DNA of 64,000 nucleotides, taken from contig JBIRBM010000003.1 in assembly GCA_044326545.1 (NCBI GenBank), forward strand, positions 131,041 through 195,040. Reading direction: 5' to 3'. The notes below the pieces were generated by a model. That model made no database searches, had not been told where the DNA came from, and saw nothing but the letters and a program-made list of their open reading frames with translations. The position numbers were made by a program, and so were the translations under genes. Shown one piece after another: positions 44,748 through 52,045 of the stretch. The stretch is from JANWJE01 sp044326545. Its GTDB lineage: Bacteria > Chlamydiota > Chlamydiia > Chlamydiales > Parachlamydiaceae. The stretch's first letter is position 1. Each line of letters opens with the position of its first letter.

Positions 44748-45284
44748 ATGGAGTGGTTGCAAAATAATCGTTACTTGTTTTTATTTGAAGGGATCATTTT
44801 CACGTTGCTGGGAATGATTGCGATTGCGTTACCCGGTGTTTCAACACTAAGCACTGAGCTTTTTATTGGTTGGTTGCTACTATTTGGCGGTAGTGTGCAG
44901 CTTTATCGCACAATCAAATCACGCAAAGCTCCAGGGTTTTTAGGATCGCTTTTAATGAGTGTCTTATATTTAGTCTTTGGGATTTTGCTTATTGCATTCC
45001 CAATTGCTGGCGTTCTTTCTCTCACTCTCTTATTAACATTATTTTTTATGGCGGAAGGGATTGCAAAAATCATTTTAGGTTTTCAATTGCGCCCCTTTCC
45101 TCAATGGGGTTGGTTCTTAATCAATGGTTTTCTAGCATTAGCAATGGCTTATATCATATGGTCGGGCTGGCCCGGATCTGCCTTTTGGGTCCTAGGGCTA
45201 TTGGTTGGAATCAATATGATATTCTTTGGAATTTCTCTTATTTTCCTTGCTTGGGGTCTTCCTAAAATCGATTCTAAGCCTTAA
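44748..45284 (+). CDS. HdeD/DUF308 family membrane protein
   Basis: 178 residues with six hydrophobic helices in three tandem pairs and the family LLFGGSVQLYRTIKSRKAPGF, LVFGILLIAFPIAGVLSLTLLL, FFMAEGIAKIILGFQLRPF and GWFLINGFLALAMAYIIW patterns of HdeD/DUF308 proteins. A very strong ribosome-binding site (AAAGGAGG, 8 bases upstream). HdeD in enterobacteria is linked to acid stress at high cell density; the biochemical role is unknown. It stands alone between ptsH and a decayed transposon. Confidence 0.85.
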   Translation: MEWLQNNRYLFLFEGIIFTLLGMIAIALPGVSTLSTELFIGWLLLFGGSVQLYRTIKSRKAPGFLGSLLMSVLYLVFGILLIAFPIAGVLSLTLLLTLFFMAEGIAKIILGFQLRPFPQWGWFLINGFLALAMAYIIWSGWPGSAFWVLGLLVGINMIFFGISLIFLAWGLPKIDSKP

Positions 45285-45344
45285 GAGTCAACGATGTCAT
45301 CTATTTTTTTGTAAAAATAAAATTATATTTGACATCTTCACAGA

Positions 45345-45423
45345 TACTGATTCAAGCTTAGAGTGAAAATTTTGGTCTAATCCTTTGTCAAGGTTAAATT
45401 TTCCGATTGGGCTTGAATCAGTA
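45345..45423. repeat. Inverted repeat flanking the TnpB relic (family C)
   Basis: TACTGATTCAAGC (45345-45357) and GCTTGAATCAGTA (45411-45423) are exact reverse complements; inner AAAATTTT words also pair. The GATTCAAGCT-type word ties it to copies near 11627 and 61412. Confidence 0.7.
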
Positions 45424-45439
45424 TAGATCTATTACATCT

Positions 45440-45935
45440 CTATACAGGGCTTAGTTCCTGCTTCAACCAAGCTCGTTGTCGTAATGTTTTAAGCATTATG
45501 ACAGAGCCGTCTTGTCTACAGGCGTCAATTTCGTTAGAGCTTACCGTATTGAATATTGGAATGATTTGGCCATTTGAAAGTGTTGCGAGTGTTTTTACTC
45601 CAAGATCAATGCCGACAAGTGCTTGGTTTTCGCATGGCTTCGGCAATTGGCTTGTTTCCACACTGACACTGATGAACCAATAATTGCCTGATCGCGAAAT
45701 GGTCGCTCCTGTCATTTTTCCTTCGAATCGTAAAAATTCCATCAACCGAATCCATCCAAGGTTTGGAATTTTTACTCGACTTTCATGTATTTGAACTTGA
45801 TCTCCCCCAATGTAAAAACTGTCGTGAATCCCTTTTTTTTAAATTTGGGATATTTTGTTCTTTTTGCAAAAAAGCCTTGAAATCCTCTTTGCAGATGAAT
45901 AAACGGTTGTTGAAAAACATCATAAGTCAAATACG
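45440..45935 (-). pseudogene. tnpB: Degenerate IS200/IS605-type TnpB (internal deletion and frameshift)
   Basis: The minus strand contains TnpB-like pieces in order: YLTYDVFQQPFIHLQRGFQG and FFAKRTKYPKFKKK, then a frame change in a run of eight A (45833-45840), then DSFYIGGDQVQIHESRVKI, PNLGWIRLMEFLRFEGK, YWFISVSVE and the RuvC-I motif GIDLGVKTLATLSNG. Directly after this come residues typical of the very C-terminus (IDACRQDGSV, WLKQELSPV). The catalytic middle and the zinc-binding region are deleted, so the protein cannot work as an RNA-guided nuclease. Only the part after 45745 is open from a start-like codon. Confidence 0.8.
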
Positions 45936-46646
45936 AATGATCAGTTGTTTCATGCGATCAATGATATCGATAGCATCAAAAACGTTTTGTGGGTTTACAT
46001 TCCCTGGTATAGGCTCGGGGTAAATCTGATCAACTTCTACCAAAGTTAGAAATTCGGTGGAATAGACCTCTACTATAGTGCAATAGGGGTAATAATGATT
46101 TCCCTTTTTAGCCACTAGATTGTAAATGACTGTGGCAAAAGCACGTTCTTGAGTATGCATTAGGTTTTGCAACCGATCCGGCATATCTTCCACAAGACCC
46201 TTAAAAAAGAGATCCTTGTTGACGTCAAACCCGTATTTTTTTAAAGTCGAACCAATGGAGCCTCCAGCCAAAATCTCTTTATGAGCCATCCTTAGCTTAT
46301 CATTTATATTTGCTTCATATTGAGTGAAGGCTATAGTACGAGTAATTTTCTCATCCTCATGTTCACTATAAAGACTGGATAAACGGATCCCTGTAGCTTT
46401 ATCTTGAGCTAATATTTGTACTCCATATGATCCGAATTTCAATTCAATACGGGCGCTATTGAGTAGGCCTGGTTTAAGCCAGGGGTAAGAATTGTAATGT
46501 GCAGCCTGCTCATTATTTGTGATTTGATTTACTGTCACACATGGAACTAGCAAAGAATTATCTTCCGCATGAGCATACGATGCGAGCAAGAAGTGTAGCA
46601 AACAAATTAAAGTTCAAATTTTTTTGAATTTACTTGTAGAAAACAT
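45927..46646 (-). pseudogene. Exported hypothetical protein interrupted by in-frame TGA in its signal peptide
   Basis: An ATG at 46644-46646 preceded by GAGAGAA opens MFSTSKFKKI, then TGA at 46614-46616, then the same frame continues TLICLLHFLLASYAHA-EDN and remains open to 45927 (about 228 codons). The two parts together make an ideal signal peptide (basic start, hydrophobic core, AHA cleavage), so the stop is probably a recent nonsense change. Without suppression, translation could start only at a TTG (46601), with loss of the basic region. The mature domain is unrecognised (RIELKFGSYGVQILAQ, YTECTIVEVYS-like strands). Its 3' end adjoins the TnpB relic. Confidence 0.6.
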
Positions 46647-46832
46647 CGTTATTCTCTCGTTAGTATGCTATGATACCATGCTCAAAGTGTATGCACTTAT
46701 GGGAATTTGTCTGGACTTGTTGAAAATTACTGCACCACGATTGGAGCAAAAAAGATGGATAGCATCCTGACAGCAAAACGCCGTCTCATTAAGAAGTAGT
46801 CTAGAATGTATTCTGAGAAAGAAAGAATGAAG

Positions 46833-46905
46833 TAGCGGCAGCCGGACTTGAACCGACGACACACGGATTATGATTCCGTTGCTCTACCAGCTGAGCTATA
46901 CCGCC
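46833..46905 (-). tRNA. tRNA-Met (CAU anticodon, probable elongator)
   Basis: 73 nt. D stem GCTC/GAGC, anticodon stem ACGGA/TCCGT with loop ATCATAA (CAT), T arm GTCGG-TTCAAGT-CCGGC. The acceptor GGCGGTA pairs with TGCCGCT, including a G1-U72 wobble. It lacks the three G-C pairs of initiators. A tRNA-Ile (lysidine-modified CAU) cannot be excluded formally, but the stem sequences do not resemble known tRNA-Ile2. CCA not encoded. Confidence 0.88.
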
Positions 46906-46914
46906 CAAAAAAAA

Positions 46915-46987
46915 TAGCGGGGGAAGGATTCGAACCTCCGGCCTTTGGGTTATGAGCCCAACGAGCTAACCCCTGCTCCACCCCGCG
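46915..46987 (-). tRNA. Initiator tRNA-fMet (CAU anticodon)
   Basis: 73 nt. The anticodon stem has the three consecutive G-C pairs of initiators (GGG-CTCATAA-CCC), and the 1-72 pair is a mismatch (C1 with U72), as needed for formylation. T arm GGAGG-TTCGAAT-CCTTC. It lies 9 bases upstream of the tRNA-Met in the same transcript. CCA not encoded. Confidence 0.95.
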
Positions 46988-47021
46988 TCAACTGCAAGCT
47001 TGTGTTGCAGTAGGAAGTATC

Positions 47022-47050
47022 AATATAACAAAGGGGGTAATTTAACACAA
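47022..47050 (-). promoter_or_regulatory. Possible promoter of the tRNA-fMet/tRNA-Met pair
   Basis: On the minus strand TTGTGT (47045-47050) and TATATT (47022-47027) are spaced by 17 bases, about 35 bases before the fMet tRNA. The -35 match is only moderate. Confidence 0.35.
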
Positions 47051-47134
47051 TAGCTTTTGTCAAAAAAAATAAATTAAAATTTATTTTATCTCTTTTTTTT
47101 CACTTGGCTCTTAAAGAAAAAATTAGTAAAAAAC

Positions 47135-48433
47135 CTATTTAAAAGCACCTATAAAAGGATCTAATGCATTTAAAATATGCTTAGTGGATCCCCTTAAATC
47201 TTTTATCAAAAGAAGACCATTTGCACCAATTTTTTTCCTCTTTTCAGGATGTGTTATCCAATTTTGCAACATCAATTGCAACTCTTTCAAATCCGTTTGC
47301 ACTCCGGCTTGATAGTCCGTCATAAGATTAACCAACTCAAGTTGTGCATGCATATAAGGACCAAATAAAACCGGCTTTCCATACCAGCAAGGCTCTAAAA
47401 TATTATGCCCACCAACTTTTTCTGTAAAACTTCCTCCTACAATTGCTAAATCGGTTAATTGATAACACATCCGAAGCAACCCCATCGCATTCACTAAAAT
47501 AACCTGCTCCTTTCCTGTACGCTGGGCTATATCGGAAAAATTAATCCAGCTCACCCTTTCTCTTTCTAACAGTTGACCCACTTCCTTAAAACGCTCTGGA
47601 TGGCGAGGAACGATAATGACCCGTAAATTTGGATACTGATCCCATATTTTTTTTAATACATCCAACAACATCTTCTCCTCAGGAAAATGTGTAGAACCTA
47701 TCGTCAAAACCATTTGATCGGGTTGAATCCCTAATTTTTGCCTCCATTGGTTCGTTTTTTGTTGAGATAATTGAGGATATTCTTCATCGAATTTTAAATT
47801 TCCGGTCACAATGATTTTTTTACTATCAGCCCCGGCCTCTTTAAAACGATTCGAGTAAAGGACGTTTTGTAAACAAAGTAAATCAAATAAGCCAAAGAGT
47901 CGCTTTGAAAAAAAATGAAAAAAACGAAAACGATGCATCGATCTATCAGACATTTTTCCATTAACCAGAGCTAAAACCGCTCCTTGACGCTTTGAGCAAT
48001 AAAGAAAGTTATACCAAAAATCTGATTCACATAGGATGACCAACCCGGGCGAAGCCTTTTTAATCAATCTAGAGATAACGAAGAAAAAGTCTAAAGGGAA
48101 ATAAACGTGATAATCTGCAAATGGCAAACTTCTCAGCGCTTCTGCATGTCCAGTCTCTGTTACCGAAGAAATAATTAAAGGGTTGCGAGGGAAACGAGAC
48201 TTCAATTCACGAGCAAGAGAAACAACAGCTTTTGTTTCGCCTACCGACACTGCATGAATCCAAATAGAAGGATGTGAATCTATGCTATTGATTGGAAAAG
48301 AAAATCCAAAACGGGCAAGTAAACTCTTTCGATATTTCTTGTGAACAAAAAATGAATATAAAGTCTTAGGAAGAGCTAAAATAGCAAGAAGCCATAAAGC
48401 TATTTCATATAAAACAAAAAAAAAGACGTTCAC
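47135..48433 (-). CDS. waaA: 3-deoxy-D-manno-octulosonic acid (KDO) transferase
   Basis: A 432-residue GT-B glycosyltransferase with one N-terminal membrane helix, adding KDO from CMP-KDO to lipid A on the cytosolic face of the inner membrane. Motifs: WIHAVSVGETKAV (catalytic Glu), VTETGHAEAL, CESDFWYN, GNLKFDEEYP, STHFPEE, VPRHPERF and VVGGSFTEKVGGHNILEP (nucleotide-sugar binding). Chlamydial KdtA (GseA) enzymes add several KDO residues. The CMP-KDO synthetase gene lies downstream on the opposite strand (48880). Length is normal. Confidence 0.96.
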   Translation of the reverse strand: MNVFFFVLYEIALWLLAILALPKTLYSFFVHKKYRKSLLARFGFSFPINSIDSHPSIWIHAVSVGETKAVVSLARELKSRFPRNPLIISSVTETGHAEALRSLPFADYHVYFPLDFFFVISRLIKKASPGLVILCESDFWYNFLYCSKRQGAVLALVNGKMSDRSMHRFRFFHFFSKRLFGLFDLLCLQNVLYSNRFKEAGADSKKIIVTGNLKFDEEYPQLSQQKTNQWRQKLGIQPDQMVLTIGSTHFPEEKMLLDVLKKIWDQYPNLRVIIVPRHPERFKEVGQLLERERVSWINFSDIAQRTGKEQVILVNAMGLLRMCYQLTDLAIVGGSFTEKVGGHNILEPCWYGKPVLFGPYMHAQLELVNLMTDYQAGVQTDLKELQLMLQNWITHPEKRKKIGANGLLLIKDLRGSTKHILNALDPFIGAFK

Positions 48434-48879
48434 GTTAGCTCTTTAATATAAATTGTATCACTTGCATCTTCTCCCCTAATTAAAATTTTTTAATTAAATG
48501 AGATTCTCGTGTCAGCAAGAAAGTTGATTAAAAATGGCAGAATAACTCGGGTATCGATTATAACGCAATATCCTCATTGAACCTCACAGTCAGCATTTAG
48601 GCGGCAAGAAAGCCTTGGACTTGATAAATCGTGTTTGATTTCATATGATCATATGGATTCATCACTCACCTTACGCAACGGGAGAGCTTTGATGCAGCCT
48701 AAATTTGCAAGAAGTCTATTGAGAAAAAGAATAAAACTTTTGTTGTGATTTATCCTTAGATTTTTTATCATTTGTTGAAATATTTCCCCCCTTAACAACT
48801 CATTGGACATAAGAAAAATTTCGATCAGATAGAAAGTATGATCATCACCCGTTTGCGAAAAGTAAGTTAAAAAGTTAAA
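48434..48879. other. Intergenic region between waaA and kdsB (446 bp)
   Basis: AT-rich, no supported gene. Contains a hairpin TTAATTAAAATTTTTTAATTAA (48477-48498), a 14-bp perfect palindrome CATATGATCATATG (48642-48655) and a half-copy of family A (ACTCACCTTACGCAACGGGAGAGCTTT at 48664-48690, lacking its right arm). It separates divergently transcribed KDO genes, so both promoters lie within it. Confidence 0.45.
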
Positions 48880-49644
48880 ATGACTGTTAAAATCCTTGGA
48901 ATCATCCCGGCCCGCTTCGCTAGCACCCGCCTCCCCGGCAAGCTCCTCATCCCCATCCAAGGAAAGACCCTCCTCCAAAGAACGTATGAAAATGCGTTGC
49001 GGGCCTCTATTATTGATAGACTGTTGATTGCAACAGATGATTCACGTATTTTCAATCATGCAAAACAGTTTAGCGCAGAGACAGTGATGACCTCTATCAA
49101 CTGTCCAAATGGAACAGATCGTTTAGCTGAAGTTTTGCAGAAATATCCTGAATTCATGGAAGCTGAGGCTATCGTGAATATCCAAGGAGATGAGCCTTGC
49201 GTTGATCCATTGGCAATAGAAGAGGCTGTCAAGTTATTGATCCAAGATCCTTTAGCCAAAATGGCCACAATCATTACTCCCCTTAAAGATGAAGAAGAAG
49301 CCAATAATCCCTCCGTTGTGAAGTGCGTTAAAGATCAAGAAAATAATGCGTTGTATTTTAGCCGCTCCTTAATCCCGTCGAGCAAACATCGAACATTTAA
49401 TCGGCACGCCTCTTATTTCCGCCACATCGGACTTTATGTTTATCGCCCTTCTTTCCTCCTTCATTATCACACATTAGAACAGACTCCATTACAATTAGAA
49501 GAAGACCTCGAACAACTCAAAGTTCTTGAACACGGCCATCGTATAAAAGTTGCCATCACCGATAAACCCGGTATGGGGGTTGATACACCTGAAGATTTAA
49601 TTAAAATAGAGAAGTGGATATGCAAACAAAATACATTTTTATAA
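48880..49644 (+). CDS. kdsB: CMP-KDO synthetase
   Basis: 254 residues. It activates KDO with CTP to CMP-KDO for LPS inner-core assembly. Motifs: IIPARFASTRLPGKLL (nucleotide binding), IATDDSRIF, PNGTDRLAE, VNIQGDEPC (metal-binding Asp), YFSRSLIP, RHIGLYVYR, TPLQLEEDLEQLKVLEHG and GVDTPEDL. First of the kdsB-pyrG-ruvX run also found in Chlamydiaceae (CT182-CT184). Its 3' end overlaps pyrG by 25 bases, implying coupled translation of CTP synthase with a CTP-consuming enzyme. Confidence 0.97.
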   Translation: MTVKILGIIPARFASTRLPGKLLIPIQGKTLLQRTYENALRASIIDRLLIATDDSRIFNHAKQFSAETVMTSINCPNGTDRLAEVLQKYPEFMEAEAIVNIQGDEPCVDPLAIEEAVKLLIQDPLAKMATIITPLKDEEEANNPSVVKCVKDQENNALYFSRSLIPSSKHRTFNRHASYFRHIGLYVYRPSFLLHYHTLEQTPLQLEEDLEQLKVLEHGHRIKVAITDKPGMGVDTPEDLIKIEKWICKQNTFL

Positions 49645-51263
49645 CGGGGGGCGTTTGCTCTTCTCTTGGAAAAGGCTTAACTTCTGCAGCGATCGGCTCG
49701 CTTCTAGAAAAGAAAGGGCTTAAAATTGCGATGTTAAAATTAGATCCCTATTTGAACGTGGATCCCGGAACCATGAGCCCTTTTCAACACGGTGAAGTGT
49801 ATGTCACAGACGATGGTGCTGAAACTGATCTAGACCTCGGGCATTATTATCGATACACCAATTCCTTCCTCTCGCGCTCCTCAAATGTGACGTCAGGGCA
49901 AATTTACAATACGGTGATTAAACGGGAGCGCCGGGGCGATTATTTAGGCAAAACAGTTCAGGTGATTCCTCACATCACAGACGAGATTAAATTCCGCATT
50001 CACAACTGTGCAAAGCAGCAAGAAGGGATTGATGTCGTTCTGGTTGAGGTTGGAGGGACTGTCGGAGACATTGAATCTCTCCCGTTTTTAGAAGCCATTC
50101 GCCAGTTTACTTACGAACACCGTACATGCTGCTTGAATATCCACCTCACTTATGTCCCTTATTTAAGAGCTGCGGGAGAAGTCAAAACAAAACCTTCCCA
50201 ACATTCGGTTCAATTGCTAAGAGAAATAGGGATCTTCCCTGATATTATCGTCTGCAGGTGTGAATTTTCTCTATCAGATGAAGTCAAAGAAAAAATCAGC
50301 TTATTTTGCAATGTTAACCGTCGCGCTGTTATCGAAGAGGTGGATGTCAAACACAGTATCTATGAAGTCCCCCTTCACTTGCACACCGAAGGAATTGATG
50401 CCTTGATATGCGAACTCCTTCAACTCCCTAATCCACGCATTGATTTGAGCGAATGGGATAAAATTGTCGAAACAATCCTCCATCCGAAAGGAACGATCAC
50501 AGTTGGGATCGTTGGAAAATACGTCCAGCACCAAGATGCGTATAAGTCTGTCTTTGAAGCGTTAACCCATGGTGCTATAGCAGCTGGTTACAAACTCAAT
50601 ATTGAGCGGTTTGAGGCTGATAAACTCCCGGCAAATCCTCAAGAATTATGTAACATCATTCAAGGGTGTGATGGTTATTTAATCCCGGGTGGTTTTGGAG
50701 AACGGGGATGGGAGGGAAAAATTCAAGCCGCCCGCTATTGCCGTGAAGAAAAAATCCCCTATTTCGGAATTTGCCTAGGGATGCAGGTGATGGCTGTCGA
50801 ATTTGCTCGTCATGTCCTTCAATTAGACGAAGCCAATTCAACAGAATTTGACAATAATGCTCCCCACCCTGTTATCTCAATGTTAAGTGAGCAAAAAGGG
50901 GTAGAAGATTTGGGCGGCACAATGCGTCTTGGAGCTTATACGTGTGAACTAAAACCCGGAAGCCATGCTCACCAAGCTTATAAAAAACATGAGATTAGCG
51001 AAAGACATCGTCACCGTTATGAATTTAACAACCAATACAGACAGGTGATGGAGGAGAAAGGATTTCAAATTACCGGCACATTAAAAGGGGACAATCTATG
51101 TGAAATTTCCGAAATAGAAGAGCATCCTTGGATGGTAGGGGTTCAATTTCACCCTGAATTTAAGTCAAAACCAACAGATCCTCACCCTCTTTTTCGCGAT
51201 TTTATTCAAGCGATGATTAAGCACCAGAAGAAACAAAATGCAGACAAATCCCAAAAAAATTAA
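49620..51263 (+). CDS. pyrG: CTP synthase
   Basis: 547 residues. It makes CTP from UTP with glutamine and ATP. The synthetase domain has GGVCSSLGKGLTSAAIGSLL (ATP loop), KLDPYLNVDPGTMSPFQHGEVYV and DLGHYYRY; the C-terminal class I glutaminase has YFGICLGMQ (Cys near 385) and VQFHPEF (His-x-Glu). The frame is open from a GTG at 49614, but ATG 49620 (MQTKYIFITGG) fits the family. It overlaps kdsB upstream and ruvX downstream, so the three are one transcription and translation unit. Confidence 0.98.
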   Translation: MQTKYIFITGGVCSSLGKGLTSAAIGSLLEKKGLKIAMLKLDPYLNVDPGTMSPFQHGEVYVTDDGAETDLDLGHYYRYTNSFLSRSSNVTSGQIYNTVIKRERRGDYLGKTVQVIPHITDEIKFRIHNCAKQQEGIDVVLVEVGGTVGDIESLPFLEAIRQFTYEHRTCCLNIHLTYVPYLRAAGEVKTKPSQHSVQLLREIGIFPDIIVCRCEFSLSDEVKEKISLFCNVNRRAVIEEVDVKHSIYEVPLHLHTEGIDALICELLQLPNPRIDLSEWDKIVETILHPKGTITVGIVGKYVQHQDAYKSVFEALTHGAIAAGYKLNIERFEADKLPANPQELCNIIQGCDGYLIPGGFGERGWEGKIQAARYCREEKIPYFGICLGMQVMAVEFARHVLQLDEANSTEFDNNAPHPVISMLSEQKGVEDLGGTMRLGAYTCELKPGSHAHQAYKKHEISERHRHRYEFNNQYRQVMEEKGFQITGTLKGDNLCEISEIEEHPWMVGVQFHPEFKSKPTDPHPLFRDFIQAMIKHQKKQNADKSQKN

Positions 51264-51738
51264 GACCAAGCGTTTAATCGGAATCGATTACGGAATGAGT
51301 CGCCTCGGACTCGCTCTTTCTGATGAAAGACAGATTATTGCCACTCCTTTTCGAACAATACAAGCTGAAAAAAAAACAGGTCAAACAGTCACAAAAATTG
51401 TGGCTGTTTTTTCTGAAATTCAACAGGTGTACGATTGCGAGATTGAAGAAGTGATCATCGGACTTCCGTTAATGATGAGCGGACGCAAAGGGTTAATTGC
51501 CGATGAGGTTAAAAACTTCTTTGACCTTCTTTTAGAAGCCACAACGATTCCCCTCAAACTCTGGGATGAGCGATTGACAACCGTTCAAGCAGAGCGATCG
51601 CTACGGGAAAGTTCAATGACACGAAAAAGAAGATCTAAAGTCGTTGATATTGTCAGTGCCGCCATCATTTTACAATGCTACCTCGACCATAAACACATTG
51701 TTTTTGAACAAGGACGCCTTATAGACATTCCACCATGA
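51238..51738 (+). CDS. ruvX: Putative pre-16S rRNA nuclease YqgF/RuvX
   Basis: 166 residues with RNase H-like fold: N-terminal LIGIDYGMSRLGLALSD (first catalytic Asp), EEVIIGLPLMMSG (second site), LWDERLTTVQAERSL (WDERLxT motif) and a terminal VDIVSAAIILQCYLD (last Asp). Involved in 16S rRNA 5'-end maturation; once considered a Holliday junction resolvase. It begins inside the pyrG 3' end (26-base overlap). Followed by a convergent small gene after 12 bases. Confidence 0.95.
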   Translation: MQTNPKKIKTKRLIGIDYGMSRLGLALSDERQIIATPFRTIQAEKKTGQTVTKIVAVFSEIQQVYDCEIEEVIIGLPLMMSGRKGLIADEVKNFFDLLLEATTIPLKLWDERLTTVQAERSLRESSMTRKRRSKVVDIVSAAIILQCYLDHKHIVFEQGRLIDIPP

Positions 51739-51750
51739 TAAGGGATAAGC

Positions 51751-51963
51751 TTAAAAAGAAAACTCATCAGTAGCAGAATCACCTCTATCTTTAGAACTTT
51801 TTTCTGAATCATACAACTCCTTTGCGGTCAATTTAACGGTTTCCAATCCTCCGGCAAATCCAACCAGACGCATGAGCTGATCAACATAGCTAAGCTCTGT
51901 CAATAAATGGTCATTTACTGATTCTAATTGAGCGATTTTATTGATAAGATCTTGTTTAGTCAT
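51751..51963 (-). CDS. Small protein with Gly-Gly motif, 70 aa
   Basis: A GGAGGTG ribosome-binding site stands directly before ATG 51963, so this start is well supported. The product is MTKQDLINKIAQLESVN-type: residues 3-36 form an amphipathic helix with the pattern LLTELSYVDQLMRLVGFAGG, ending in a double glycine (38-39), followed by a charged 31-residue tail without Cys. Alone this could be a conserved small chlamydial protein of unknown role. On its position, last gene on the strand of a C39-peptidase export cluster, a double-Gly leader is a fair hypothesis. The charged tail is unlike a bacteriocin core, so caution is needed. Confidence 0.65.
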   Translation of the reverse strand: MTKQDLINKIAQLESVNDHLLTELSYVDQLMRLVGFAGGLETVKLTAKELYDSEKSSKDRGDSATDEFSF

Positions 51964-52045
51964 ATACACCTCCAAAATGTTTCATTGTGAAAGTCTATGT
52001 GCAAATGTCGTGCCACTTATTGAATGCCTGACTCAATTCTACGAT

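Noticed and set aside
46614..46616. TGA as a selenocysteine codon
   Set aside because: It lies in a signal peptide, there is no enzyme context and no hairpin-like SECIS element follows.
48649..48978. 109-codon minus-strand open frame overlapping the start of kdsB
   Set aside because: It is antisense to kdsB codons and crosses a family A repeat; no ribosome-binding site and low-complexity acidic N-terminus.
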